Of a DNA stretch of 64,000 bases, positions 25,781 to 38,904 are shown piece by piece. The notes beneath the pieces were generated by a model, which saw only the letters and a program-made list of their open reading frames with translations, was not told the DNA's origin and did not search any database. Made by a program: the position numbers and the translations under genes. The DNA comes from Zingiber officinale (lineage: Eukaryota; Streptophyta; Magnoliopsida; Zingiberales; Zingiberaceae), in NCBI RefSeq assembly GCF_018446385.1, contig NC_056000.1, positions 79,804,688 through 79,868,687 of the forward strand, given 5' to 3'. How positions within the stretch are numbered: position 1 is the stretch's first letter; each line of letters starts with the position of its first letter.

Positions 25781-28700
25781 TTACTTTGCAACACTTTCAG
25801 AAAGATTGTCATCAGCTTTTTCAACAGAATCGGTCTGTTCTTGGTTAGGAGCAACAGCAGCAGTGTCCAAGCACCACCCATCGCCATTGCACTCGGGAAC
25901 AGGCTCAGACAAATCAGTGGTAATATTTGTGGAACAATCAGAAGCATTACTATTAGAAGTTGGCTTCTCAGATCTACTATTGTCGTAGATGGTTTGGACA
26001 GAAATCGGTGTTCCTGGTAGGTGCTGGATTGGGTATATATGAACAGATCCAGGGGGTAGGAAGACTCCAGTGCCGGGAACAGGAGGTCGAGGGCCAGTTG
26101 CATTCATTGAAGACGCCGCCGCCCACCCAACAGTTGCAGGAGGCCCTGATGGCAGAGCTGGAGAAGCCACCATGGGAGCTGCTGCAAAGCGTGGTTGGAC
26201 ACCATTTGGAGATAGCATAATTTGTGGGGCTTGCTGAGCATGTTGAATGCCATTGGCAGGCATGATCCCATATGGTTTCCGAGCTGATGGATACCGTGAG
26301 AAGCTTGAAGGCCTAGCTGATGTTGAGATTGAGAGTGGATTTACAGCAGATGAACTGAAGAACGTGCCTTCTGATGGAAGAAGAGTTTTCTTTGGCCGGT
26401 ACTTTCCGAAGGTTAGTAATATCAGTGTCTTGCGAAGGGAGGGGATAGCACGTTTTGCAAGATCTGCACTTTTCCCTTGCATGACAAGAAGAGACCTGGA
26501 ATAGATCAAAGAGAACTATCATACATGACACAGGATGGCATCGCTAATAACATGGCCTTGAGTTTGGAACTTGGTGAAGTAGAAACATACCCTGCAATTA
26601 CAGGAAGTTTCAGAGAACCATCATAATCTCCTCTGTGATTGGATCCCACTGCTCTACCGAATATAACATCACAATCGGTCAAGAATAAATTACAAACTGG
26701 CCTACCAAACCAAGATGGCCACGTATGAGGTTGTGAATGATCCCCCTTCACATGAGAACAAAAGTCAGCCAAGAACATTAGGAGCTCTCACAGATTCACA
26801 CATGCACCAACAAAAAAAAAAACAGTTTCCTTACCTCATTGAAAAAGTCAATCATGCAAAAATCCGGTTTGACCGGTAAAACTTGCTGCTCAAACAAGCA
26901 GTCGAAGATACTATGAAGTGGGCTAGGAATGGCCTCTATCTTCCTCTCTAAAATATTGTATTCAAGTTGACAAAGGATATGTATAAATTCAAAGAAAACA
27001 TATCGGGCAAGTAGCAAATACCTTTATAGTTCAGAGTTCTATGTTCATCTTCTATATGCCCTTCATTAGTGGGTATGCCTAGCTGAATCATCTCTCTTCC
27101 ATGTCCTTTTGTTGGCCTTTTCAGGGTAACAAGTGTTTGTCCTGCTTTACATCGGAAAAATGTTAAAGATAAGAGCTAACAATACAGCTATGTAAATCTT
27201 ACAGAAAAAAAATTAGTTCAGTGGATTAACAATAATCTACAATGGATCTATCATGGAACAATTTCTCAATACATAAACCTTTAAATAGTGCCTTTCAATT
27301 AGAATATCACTAGAATATCAATCATGGAAAGAGATAATTCTGATTAGTTTAACTAATTGTTTGAGGATCTAGAACGTCATGCATAAGAATATACCTATAA
27401 ATAATTCCCGAATGATGATTTATTAATAATAACTATAAATTTATAATTGTGTATCCAATAGAAAAGGAGATGGATTATAGCAATGCTTGCCTGAAAGTTC
27501 TCCTCTGTGGCCAGCAGCTCTCATTTCATTTGCTAATGAAACAAATTTAGTGACCTCTGAGCTATCCAGAAAATTTTCATAAAGTTTAAGCCCTTCAACG
27601 ACATTGACCTACAAGTTGCATAATGGAAATTAATAACCAAGTTGTATAATAAACCTAAAAGATTAAATTTCAATCTAACAATTATATGATGCAATTACAG
27701 CAATGTTTTTGTTTTACCTCTTATATAAAACTTACCATCATGCCGTCACATGTTTCTTTGGCCACAAATTCGTTTGGTGCTGGTATTACTTTTTGAGTTC
27801 TATCTTGATTTGAGGTCATAACTGTGTTATCTGTAGTAGCATCATTTCAAGTCTCCAAACATTAAACCAATGTACAAGAAAGAGTAAAGTAAGGTAAAGA
27901 ACCAAGTGCTCACATTGCTAGGGCATAATGCAAATAAGTAATGATTGAATATTGGACATCAAACAAAAGAAAACAGATATTAACTGTCAGGAATAGGTAA
28001 AATGTTCCATATGCAGATAAACCAGCACATGCCCAACAAGGTAAGCCAATTTTTTTTGGTCTGACCACGAAAGTGTTCTTGCACCATATTGGATATGAGA
28101 CAATCCTCATTCAGGAGCACCTTCCCAATAGTTTGTTAATGGACTCAAACCACTTTAACCCTTAAGCGATTGTTGGTAAACAAACTAAGGGTATTTGATG
28201 ATTAATTTATTAGTATATGTTAAGAATTACACAAAATTCGAGCTATTAGTAAAACAAATTTATATATTTAGATGGTTAACACAACCATCATGTGTGGGTA
28301 GTGTACTTGAGTTGATTGATCCCAACTTCCCAACGCATGAACTGATTAGATTAAATTGTGTTTTTTTCTTTGACACAGTCACACAGATGAGATTCAAATC
28401 CCTGCCTCCCTAACTTATCTCAAAATTTGAGCTAATAGTAAAGCTATCAATTTATATATTTATATCATTAACAATATAGATGGGATCACTATATACTCGA
28501 AGCATGCGTAAAAAACTTATTACAAATGGCTCATGAATGTTTGATTATAAAACTATGATAGAGTTTGAAAGTATTGTACAACTAACAAAAGAACTAGTAG
28601 CTAAGACCTTGTTAATAAAATTTCAGATATTCCATATCAATGTTATGGAGAAAGGTGAGTTTGTTACAAGGATGCTTGTCCTATATGTGTGTAATCCCTA

Positions 28701-29866
28701 TCACGCCATCACATTTCAATTTTCAATGATAATAACCAAGGCTTCCTTAAAAATGTATTTATAAAATGCGTGATTAGGAGAACTTCCCAAAAATTCAATT
28801 TAGATAATGTAAAATTAGCTGAACTTCTTAAGGATAAGGGTGTTGCATGCCATTTCCAAGATGCTGTTTTTTTTGTTGCACATAGAAGAAAAAAAAAAGA
28901 GCATACCTCCACTGTTTGAGGCTTGACTACCACACCCAGAAGCAGCTTCCAACTCAATAACACAGGTCTCAGCTGGATTACTTCCATCCTTCATGCAACA
29001 ACTTTCCGCCAGGCTATGTGAGTTTCCTGAATACATTTAATTGCGAGTCAGATCATAGTTATCCTTGAGCATTCATAAGTATACGAGTCTTCTAACGAAG
29101 GCAAAATCCAAGTGAGTGTTTCTTGCATAAAAGTTATTAATGAAAACCGTGGCTATGGCTTATAGGTTGATTGTGTGTAAGCGCTATGCAGTAATAGGGA
29201 AAAAAGAGTGAACTTCCATATAACTGCTATTCGATTGTACATTACTATCACAACAGACTCGTCAACTGAAATCAGAAACTCACCATCCTTCCCAGCAACA
29301 GGGAAACAATTCATAGCACGTGACATCTGCACATTGTTCTGGTTCACGTTCTTGCTGTGGTCTAATTTATCCACCATCTGCTCCACAGTTCCACTCTCAG
29401 ACACAGCCGTGCCGGAAGCAGGAGATACACGACTCTCTCGAACCCCATCAGATCGATGCCCATACCTATGCCCAAATCCAGATTTCCTCCCGTCCTTTTG
29501 GCCATACGAATGCCTCTGCCTCTGCTTCAGCTGCCTCAAGTCCATCACCTGCTGCAGCGCGTATCCCACATCGGTAACAGGGAAAAATTGCTGCATGTGG
29601 AGAAAGTTTGTCCAGTAGAACCGCCGTTGGTGGATGCACCCGACAACGTGGTCGTACTCCCCTAGCTCGCCAGTGACCCTGATGTGATCCATCAACACAT
29701 CGATGATCGCGTTAGCCGCCGCGAACTCTCCCCGCAGCCACGAGATGAGCCCATCCCTCTCGTCCACAAACCACTGCTGCGGCACCTCGCTCCCGCGGCC
29801 GCCGTTCAGCGGGAACTGCATTGGCTCCACCGACACCACCACCGAGTTACCCGACAACGCCGCCAT
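25781..29866 (-). CDS. ALKBH10-type 2OG-Fe(II) oxygenase-like protein (RNA demethylase family)
   Basis: The family includes plant m6A RNA demethylases such as ALKBH10B. Eight exons with consistent phases give 673 aa: 29284-29866, 28907-29026, 27736-27830, 27491-27608, 27022-27144, 26835-26947, 26591-26745, 25781-26495. The N-terminus has [20 protein letters not shown] and a Gln/Arg-rich stretch. The core has [46 protein letters not shown] and [18 protein letters not shown] Pro-rich tail follows. The metal site looks altered: H391-T-W stands where an iron-binding pair is expected, and Arg451 replaces the usual distal His. The intron after exon 4 has a GC donor (CAG|GCAAGC). The start ATG at 29866 is the first in frame. 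An ALKBH10 relative without catalytic activity is possible. Confidence 0.9.
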
Positions 29867-30301
29867 CTCCAAGCCCTCTAATTCAAGCACATAACCAAAG
29901 ATCCAACCTCTTGACCTCGAAAATCAAGAGAAAAATCTCGTCCAAAGAAGTATACCGAGCAATAATCTAGAAGAAAAAATTGAACACACGCTCCGATCCT
30001 GGAAACAAACGGATCGGAGGGGAGAATAAAAAATAATGCAGCTAAAAATCGCGCAATTAACCTCGATCAGGATGGAAAAAACACATCAGATGTACGAAAT
30101 CACCAGTTCAAAATAGATTTCTGGACCGGATAAGATCAGAGAACACGGAGAAAAGGAAAAGTTCGAGAATCCGATCGGAAGATACAACGAATTCGGCAAG
30201 CAGAGAGATCGAGATCTGGCTAGTGGACGGAAGGGAGGCAAGTAGGGTTTCAGAAGCAATGGAGGTGGCTTGCGGTGCACGCTCTCTCTCTCTTGTAGAA
30301 G
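29867..30301 (-). other. 5' leader and promoter side of the ALKBH10-like gene
   Basis: Upstream of the ATG at 29866. It contains short CT runs (gctctctctctc near 30280) and no TATA box that I can defend. No separate gene is seen. Confidence 0.45.
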
Positions 30302-31000
30302 TGCACTTGGAACTGCGTTCAACCCCACAGGATTCTCGATGGTAAGTGGTGGTTACGTGTTTATTTACCGTTGAAAATACATGATCGAATCATAAAAATA
30401 TCGGGGCATAAATCTTCTGTATATCTCATTACATTCATCACTTACTTTCTCGGTTATCATAATTTATCTTCCTCGTTATGACTTTACGTTGGGTGCAGTG
30501 GGAGCGCTCGAGACCAGCGATTTCAACTTTTGTAGCATTTGGAATTACGTTCAACCCCACGGGGTTATCCGAGATAGTAAATAGTGGTTACGTTTGCAGC
30601 TGAGAACGTAGGGTCGAATCATAGAGATATCGGGGCTTAAATCTCCTGATTTTGTATACCTCATCCCACCCACCACTTGTCCTTTTAGTTATTGTAATTT
30701 ATCTTCCTCGTGATGGCCTTGGGTTGGGTGCGACGAGAGCACTAGAGGCGAATGAATTTACCTTTTGTAGCACTTGGAACTGCGTTCAACTCCACGGGGG
30801 TATTCGAGATTGTAAGTGGTGGTTACCTTTGAACGATAGGGATGTCGAAGTGTAAATCTTTGGATCTTGTATATCTCATTCCATCTACCACTTACCCTCT
30901 TAATTATCATCATTTATCTCTTTCGTGGTGATCTTAGGTTTGGTGCGGCGGGGACGTTGGGTGAACCATTTCGCTTTTGCGGCACTTGGAACTGCGTTCC
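30302..31000. repeat. Tandem repeat of about 211-233 bp upstream of the ALKBH10-like gene
   Basis: The word cacttggaactgcgttcaac or a close variant recurs at about 30302, 30535, 30768 and 30979. Each of the first three is followed by ccccacggg-like sequence, a gtaagtggtggttac block, a clinal gggtcgaatca..atatcgg..taaatct block and atttatcttcctcgtg. That makes three diverged units and a partial fourth. A related fragment is at 11276-11360. Confidence 0.75.
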
Positions 31001-31541
31001 TTCGCTACCGTGAAAAAGAAAATGGCTGACGTCATCCATCAGATCACGTCAGCCTGGGAAGTATCACGGTCTCCCTTGCTGGTGCCATTCCGGACCGGGT
31101 TGCCTCACGACTTACGCCATGAAACCCTTCTTTAGAACAATCTAAGACATAAAATTGTCTGTAACAGCGTTGGTTAAGTATCTAAAGCTTAAGTTTAAAT
31201 TTTATTAAATTAATAGATAAATTTTATTTAATGGATACTTCACTTTAAAATGTTGGACTGATGTATCCTTTATTCCAATGACCGACAAATTTTAAAAAAC
31301 ATCTCTTCAAAATTAAGTGAAGATTGAGCATTCCCTGCCCGTAAAAAAGAAACGGTTGTCTATCTATTCTCCTATGTTATTTTTGCAGGTCCACTAATTC
31401 GTTATGCCCAACTTACCGCATCCATCACGACACGAAACACACTTCCCGTCTGAGTGAGACGTTTCAACTAAACAGCTTGCCCGGCCTTCACGACATACCT
31501 CACGAATGGAGGAAGCGATATGGCAGGTGGGGGCCCGCAAA

Positions 31542-31572
<31 letters not shown>

Positions 31573-31979
31573 AAAGCGACCGAACGGACCGGAGTAACGT
31601 CTTCTCCCAAGCTCTGCAGTTGACGTTGCCAGCGGTTAAGCGGACCGACGAGGATGTTTGTAACCCAACCCACGTGCCACGGCAGTCTACGAACAATGCT
31701 CTTCTAGAAGGAACCGGAAAGAGAAATGACGCGGGAACAACTTCTCCGGCGTTGTTTTCTTGCAGGAAAAAAAAAATGAAGGAAACGAAAAGGAAGCTTA
31801 CAATACATAAAGGTTCAAACAATTACGTGAATCAGCATTTGAACATTACGACAGTCTAACAATCTGTTAGTAGCAATCACACAAAGGGAAGAACAAACGA
31901 TTCTGATAAATCATCAAAATTTAGGGGGGGAAATCTTCATGTGAAGCGATCTCCAGACTATTCTGTTCATCCAGAAAAC
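31001..31979. other. Intergenic, no gene seen
   Basis: Includes a (GCCGTC)-type hexamer run at about 31545-31570 with open frames on both strands that look like by-products of the GC-rich repeat. The 3' flank of the receptor-kinase gene is at its right end. Confidence 0.45.
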
Positions 31980-33987
31980 TTAGGATTCAGTGGTGGAATG
32001 ATCCCTGCTTGATGAAAGCTTCTCGCTAACTTCAACCTCTTCAAGAGCTATGACGCTTGGCGATCGAATTTGCTCAATGCGAGCGACGACCTGGACCATC
32101 GAAGGCCGTTCTTCCGGATGCTGAGCAGCACAGTCCACAGCAAGCTGCAGCAGCTGGACCATCTCCTGCTCGACATTCTGCTGACTGAGCAGATCGGGAT
32201 CAAACACCTCGGCCGTCCGCTCCTCTTGCACTACCGATCGAACCCACATTGGCAGATCAACGCCGTCGCCGTTGAGGTTGGCCTGAGCAGGGGCCCTCCC
32301 GGTGAGCAACTCCATCAGTAGCACCCCGAAGCTGTAAACGTCAGCCTTCCGGGGAACCCTGGAAGGATCAGTGATCTCCGGTGCGCGGTAGCCAATTACG
32401 CGTGCCATAGCAGCGGACGGAGCGGCGAGAAGAGAGAGGCCATGGTCGGAGACGCGAGCTTCATACGAGTCGGAGAGCAGGATGTTGGAGGATGTGATGT
32501 TGCCATGCGAGAAGGAAGAAGGTCCAGTTGAGTGAAGGTATTCGATGCAGCGCGCGGCATCAAGGGCGATGGCAGTTCTTGTGCCCCAGCGGAGAGGGGT
32601 TCTTCGAGATCCCCTGTCGCCTGTTAAATTCATCCGGCGAAGATTACAAGTTTGTAGAAACAAACAATTGAAAATGTTACAGATTTGCAGAGTCGTTACC
32701 GTGAAGGAGAAAAGAGAGGCTTCCCATGGGCATGTAATCGTACAAAAGGAGCTTCTCGTCCTTGCTGTAGTAGTACGCTCGTAAAGGGACCAAATTGGGG
32801 TGGTTCATCGCCGCGATGAGCTCCGCCTTCTGCCGGAAATCGTTTGCCGTCAAGGTTACATAGCTGAGTCTTTTTACGGCCACTGTGATCCCCATTTCCA
32901 ACACCGCCTTGTACGACGTCCCGAACGTACCTTTCCCTAGCACCTCCGCCGATGCCCTCAGCAGGTCCTCCAGCTCGAATGTTGTCGCACCGGCGGCGCC
33001 GCCGAAGAAGACCAGCTTCTTCGGCACGGGGAGCGCCGCAGGTGGTGTTGGTGTAGCGGTGGACGTGCTGCTGCTTTCTCCTCCGCCGATTCCCCTTTCC
33101 TGCGCCGGCACCGCCGAAACAGCTTCTCGCTGCTTGACAGGCGAAGTCGTCGCTCTCTTGCGGATCCTACGGCATACTATGAACAAGACGAGGAGGAAGG
33201 CGAGAAAAACGGCGGAACCGACGACGATGCCGGCGATGGCACCTCCGGAGAGATTGCCGCCGCCACCGCCGGAAGAACCCGCATTCGGCGGCGGCGATGG
33301 AGCAATCTCTGCTGAACACGGAGGAAGCGGCCGGTCGCACAGGCCCGTGGAGAGGAATGAGCTCACCTGAAACCCGCCAAGAGGAGGAGGAATCGAACCA
33401 CTAAGCCGATTAAACGACACATTGAACAGTGTCAGATTAGGCGGAACCAAAGAGGGGAGACTCCCGGTGAGCTGATTGCTCTCCAGATAAAGCATTCGAA
33501 GCCGTGTGAGGTTGTTGAGCGCCGGAGGGATTTCTCCAGAGAACTGGTTCCCAGCGAGATTAAGCCGGACGAGGTTCCTGACAGAACCTAGAACCGTTGA
33601 GATTCTGCTGGAGAACTGATTCTGCTGGAGGTAAACGTTGCGGAGCTCCGGAAGATCGAAAATATCGGATGGCAAGTCGCCGGACAGATGGTTGTAGCGG
33701 AGGCTCAGGTTGCGGAGGTTTGAGAGGTTTCCAACGGTTCCGGACGGGATGGAGCCGACGAGGCTGGCTCCGGGGAGGCGGAGCGCGCTGACTCTGCCGG
33801 AGTCGCACTCCACACCTCGCCACGAGCAGGGCGACAGGGACGCGTTCCACTGCAGCACGGAGCGGCCGACGGCGGCGCGGAAGGAAAGCAGGGCGACGCC
33901 ATCCGCCGCCAGATCCGGTGCTCCGCCGGGCAAACGGCCTACGAGAAGAAACAAGAGGAAGGCGCAGAAGAAGGGCGGTGACGCCAT
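31980..33987 (-). CDS. Leucine-rich-repeat receptor-like pseudokinase (RKL1/RLK902 type, LRR-III)
   Basis: Plasma-membrane receptor-like protein. Two exons, 32700-33987 and 31980-32620, join in phase (GG|C GAC) to 642 aa, a normal length and intron position for the subfamily. Signal peptide at about residues 1-22; LRR N-cap with CSWRGVEC; about five LRRs (65-205); transmembrane segment about 248-272; then RRIRKR. The kinase-like domain begins at about 346 with GKGTFGTSYKA and VAVKRL. The catalytic loop reads HGNITSSN instead of HRDLKxxN and the DFG triplet reads DHG, so phosphotransfer is unlikely; this is usual in this subfamily, annotated as probable inactive receptor kinases. It probably acts as a co-receptor or scaffold in defence or growth signalling (inference). 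Confidence 0.95.
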
Positions 33988-34043
33988 GCGTCTCTCGATG
34001 AAAAACCGCTTCGATTCTTCTACCCTTCTCCTTCAAAACTCCA

Positions 34044-34050
34044 ATATATA
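34044..34050 (-). promoter_or_regulatory. TATA-like box of the receptor-kinase gene
   Basis: TATATAT on the minus strand about 57 bp upstream of the ATG at 33987, which leaves room for only a short leader. Confidence 0.4.
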
Positions 34051-35100
34051 ATTAACATACAATTTTACCATAATTGTGTTACTAATTATTAAGATTACCA
34101 CTATTTTAGAAGGAAGCGAAATAAAAGAGTTAAATTTGTAAATAAATATATCTCCTTAATTATGAGGGAAAGAAATATAAACAGGTAAGAAAAATACTTT
34201 ATTAGTAAAATATTGCTGTCTGCTATTAATAAAAAAAAGAATTACATAATTTGAAAACCATTCCAAATTAATATAGAAAACGAGTAGAATATTAGTTGAA
34301 CAACTAATTGGATTTCTGTTCAAAATGCGCAGCTAAAGTCATTTGGAGAACCAAACAGATGGGTGAGAATAGTTCGACTTTACTTTGTAAGTCAACCAGG
34401 TTGACATCGACAACAACAATTTTGGAAAATTGGGAGAAGAAAGGTCGCAGAGAAGGAAAGAACGACACAATGTCCTACTCACATTAATTTTGACTGCGAA
34501 CGCGTGGCAGTTGGTCGGCGCCGTCAAACGTCCGTCTGGACCACGTGTCGCCGTCGCCGCCTTGTGATCGGATGCCTCATCCCTCGAAACGATGGCAACA
34601 GTTGGATAGAAGGAAAGAGATGCTCCATGCCACCGTGGCTTGACTTTAACATAGATTTTGTACATGTTGACTCAGTAAGATTGAGTAAATTTCAACGGGG
34701 ATTCACCACCAGTAGTCGCAGCCCATAAAAATGTCAATAATTTAACCTACAAGAAAACGAGACCCAAGAACCCTAATGATCTCAAGGACTCCTACGGCGT
34801 AGTAGAAACAATGAGAGGATCTGTAGTGGTGAATGTAGCAACTCCGCTGAAGTAGCATGCCCCGGCAGCCATCTCTGTCGCATGTAGTTTAAGTTGAATG
34901 CGTACGAAGAGTGAGTCTCCGGTGTATCAAGATCACAAACAGGGCTCCCTGTATCAACGCAGAGCCGATAAAAGATTATAATACCCATGAAGAATTTGAT
35001 TCGAATCAAATTACCTTTTTATTTGAATTGTTTTTAACCAACGTGTATTTTGGTTGAATGGTTGTACGCTACATGAATGGTTATACGCTACGAAAATAAA
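34051..35100. other. Intergenic, no gene seen
   Basis: AT-rich with scattered short open frames. None shows a domain or sensible splice structure. Confidence 0.5.
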
Positions 35101-35400
35101 TGGTCAAAGTTTTTATCGGAATTCTGTTGTTGTAGGGGTTAAGTGACGGAATTACGATAGAAATTAATTGATCAGGTGATAATTCGTCGAGAAATATTTT
35201 ACCGACCGAATTTTAATTTTCGTAATCGAATATCACTGATGGAATTTATTTTTCGTTGGTAATCATCGATGGAAAAATTTATCCATCGGCATTACCTAAA
35301 TCTGTCGGTAAATCCTTTAAGTAATACCGACGACATCGAGATTTCGTGGGTAAAATATTTTGATATTTACCAACAAAATCTCTATCTCGTTGGTATTCCA
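35101..35400. repeat. Possible transposon subterminal repeats (CACTA-like)
   Basis: Repeated words on both strands such as taccgac, cggtaat and gtcggtaaat, e.g. 35200-35345, resemble the subterminal repeats of plant CACTA elements. No ends or target duplication were found. Confidence 0.3.
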
Positions 35401-37425
35401 TAAAAAAAAATAATATAGAAATAGACAACTTAATTAGGCTAAACTCTGTTTACAATTTTCATAGATAATAAAACTATTATAAATAATGACATTGACAATC
35501 CACACATATTTCACATTCATCCATAAAATCACATTCCACACATACAAATACATTTTCGCATTACAAATACATTTCACAATCCATGATTTAAACAATCACA
35601 ATTATCTAATAGAATATAATATACAAACAAAATCTCGAAAAAACTAAACATAATCCAAACAGACATAAAATATCCAAAAAAAAATAAATTAATAGAAAAA
35701 ACTATACTATATATCCATATCCATAATTTAAATAGTATATCCATTTATAAAATAATAATAGAAAATCTTTTAGAAAGTCAAATATTATAGATTTATATCA
35801 TATTTATATATAAATTAAAATGTTGTATATATGTATGGTAAGATCTGACAATTAAATAATAAGTATTATTAGAGGAATAATCTTATGAAATTTTTTAAAA
35901 AATTTTAGAAAATTTTATGAATTTGAACGGAGTCCATACAACCTGTTTTAAAGGGATGAGTCTATTGGGCTAGGAGAATGCCCGTATAGAATAATCATTA
36001 AGTAGGAGTTGATTAACTTGATTTATCTAAGTTGATTAAATTAAACCTAAGTATATAAAATAAACCTAAGTCTACTTAATTCCCTCGTTTCTCTCCTTTC
36101 CCTTCTCCTCATTGTCGTCGTCTCCTCCTCTCCACTTGATCCACCATTACCTGTCGACCATCGGTGTTGCCCTCTGCTCGCGGTGATGTCGTTTCACCGA
36201 CTCCTCCGCTCGGGCTGCCCACGCTGCTACGACCAGGAGCAAGGAACCGCCAAGCTGTGCCCTAACTTCCACCCTACTCCCCTTCTTCGCCCCTAATATG
36301 CTCGATGTTGTTGCTCGTGGCCATTGTCGGGTATCGCCGCCTCCTCTCAGTCTCTACCAGATGCAGCTAGCTCTGGATCATCGCCGACAGCCCGATCCCC
36401 TTCCTCTTCTGTCCACGTGAGCGATATGGTCGCCAATCTATCGCCAGCAGCCATGGGCCTACTTCCGACATTGTACGCCCTTTCCCTTGTGTGGAGTCAT
36501 CGCCTTCTTTGCGGATTTGAGGAGAAGAGTGCAGATTTCCTCTTAGCTATCCTAGGGGTTTTCATCAAATGACAAATTCAAGGTGAAATTCTATTCTCCA
36601 CACTACTTCATCGTTGATAATCGGATTAGAGTAAGCTATGATGGATATTTGATTAATACAAGATCGATTCACTCCTGTATTAGATTGGCTAGCTAAAATC
36701 TTGGTTGGATTGCTAGGCTAGCAAGTGAAGGGAGTGGAGAGCAGCAGTAGATCTCGGTTGTCTGGCGTGTACCACCATCAACCACCTCCAGACTTAGGTA
36801 AGTGGTAGAAATTAATATGTGTTTAGCTTCATCCGATTTGATTATGAAATACTTGGGATTGTTTAACCTAAGTTGATTAAGGGTTTAATTGGTGGTTTTG
36901 AGTAGTAAGTTTATATTGATTAAATCTAAAGGATGATTGTGTTAGTTGGGGATTAATTGATACGTAATTGAGTGATATATTTGGATTATGGAATGATTAT
37001 GGTTGTTTAATCCATTATAGTGATGGAATGCTTAAGAATACTTAAATCCAAAGTAGATATGATTGATTATCATCCTATTGGTTCATCATGTTTGTAGTTG
37101 ATACAATGGTAATGGATTGAATGATGAGCTAATTGGTTTTAGAATGGGATTAATTTGTAGTAGATAGATTAATGGATGGATTCAATGAGTATGATGGATA
37201 ATTCATTACTAATTTGGATTTGTTGGATAATATGATAGACCTAATCTAATTAGGTGGATAAAGATGATTATAATATGATTGTTAATCAAGGGATTGTAGA
37301 TTATAGTTGGGAAGGTTAAATGATTCATGGATGAGAGTAATTGAAGCTAATTATTAATTAAGGATAATTAATGATCGTTATGATTAGGGTTTTATCTATA
37401 GGTTTGGATCTTTGGGTTTAGCTAG

Positions 37426-38594
37426 TGTTGGATCGAGACGCGTTAGAGGAGAGGAGAGGGGAGGGGGGGGGGGGGGGGGAATAGCGTTCGTAGCTTTCAC
37501 TTATCGTTTTCGAAAACATTCGAGTAGAGCAGCAAAAAATAAAACACACACAAGAAAACTCAAGTATTTTTACTTGGTTCGGATCCTTGGGCGACTCCTA
37601 CTCCAAGGCCCGTGATTGTTGATCACTTTCGGTGGGCAATCACTATCAATCCGTAAATTTTTTACAATTGTAAAGTGCAAGCACTGAATAAAGAATTATA
37701 CCGATAGTACAAATAGATGAAGAAAGTCGTCGCCAATTGTCAGAGTCTCGGAGTAGTAGAGCGTAGTTGGAGCGTTCAGAGCAATGTACAAGAGCACAGG
37801 TTGTTCAGTTTTCGTTCTTTTCGAAGCTACTTCCTGAGTCTCCTTTTATAGCCTCTACAGGACTGATCCAGATCCTCAAAGCTCGGGATCAGGTTTGATC
37901 CGAAGCAGATCGGTCGACCGATCCCCACGTTCGGTCGCCCGATCAGATGATCTCCACCTCATCCGATCCGCTCTCTCCTCTTCGATCTGGTCAAGTCCTA
38001 TCCTTGGTTCGGTCGATCGATCCCAAGGTTCAGTCAACCGATCAGATGACCTCCTCATCCGATCCGATTCCCCCGACTTCGATCTGGTCAACTCCCATCC
38101 TTGGTTCAGTCGATTGATCCCCAGGTTCGGTAGACCGATCCCTCGATCTAGAAATCTGGTCCTTTTGTGCTACGGTTCAGTTGACCAATCAGGTCATTCA
38201 GTCGACCGATCATGGCTAAGTTTGACCCTGCAGAAATGTTAGTTTCTTGTAAAACAGAGTTAGACAAATAGCAAATAAAACAAATAAGTTGACAACTTTC
38301 GGGCCGTCCAGTTCTGACTTTGGATTTTCAATTGGAAACCCTAGGTCGAACTGACGCCTACTGTTCCCTCCGCGGGGAACGCGTCCTAACCTACTCTACT
38401 CAGGAGAGCATACCTGTTGCCAGTCCGGTCCTCTAGACTGACTAGACTTTCTGTCTAGGGTTACCACCCCTAGGATTTTCTGCCACCTAGGATTACCTCC
38501 ATCTAGGGCCTAAGGTTACCCCCCTTTAGAATTTCCACCACCTAGGGTTACCACTCCCTAGGACCTAAGGTTGCTGCCCCTTAGGGTTTTCCTC
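37426..38594 (-). repeat. Element B 3' LTR, first segment
   Basis: Starts TGTTGGATCGAGACGCG and has a run of 17 G at about 37463-37479, then gatcggtcgaccgatc-type palindromes at 37905-38215 and the start of the cctaggg minisatellite. It breaks at 38594 with the TCCTC target duplication of element C. The LTR resumes at 55886. Confidence 0.9.
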
Positions 38595-38715
38595 TGTTAG
38601 AGTGTATACTAAAAGCCTAGTTTTTTGTAAACATTTATTTTGAAATAAAGAATCACATTGGTCAAATGTCTACATTTATATGGTAAGTGTAGTTGTTCAA
38701 TTAATTTATATTGTA

Positions 38716-38904
38716 AAAAGGTAGATCCGCTACCTTAGCGACCTCCCTAGTGCCGGCCCCACGGATATGGAGGGAGGTTCATGCAGGTACACAGGTCATA
38801 GGCGCATGGCGGGGTAAACCCCAGGTCATTAGTTCCTGAGAATCGACTCCTGACCATTACGTCAGAGATACCATGCGCCCATCGTCTGTGCTACGCCCTG
38901 GGGG
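38716..38904 (-). mobile_element. tRNA-derived SINE, copy 2, inside element C
   Basis: A 189-bp copy of the unit at 4463-4653 with the same pol III box words. It is flanked by a perfect 18-bp target duplication caattaatttatattgta (38698-38715 and 38905-38922). Copy C' at 10980 has no SINE at the matching place, so this insertion followed the split of C and C'. Confidence 0.92.

Noticed and set aside
31394..31859. Overlapping 117- and 142-codon frames
   Set aside because: Both depend on a GCCGTC hexamer run; no protein similarity recognised.
33560..34036. Open frames on both strands over the receptor-kinase exon
   Set aside because: GC-rich shadows of the LRR exon.
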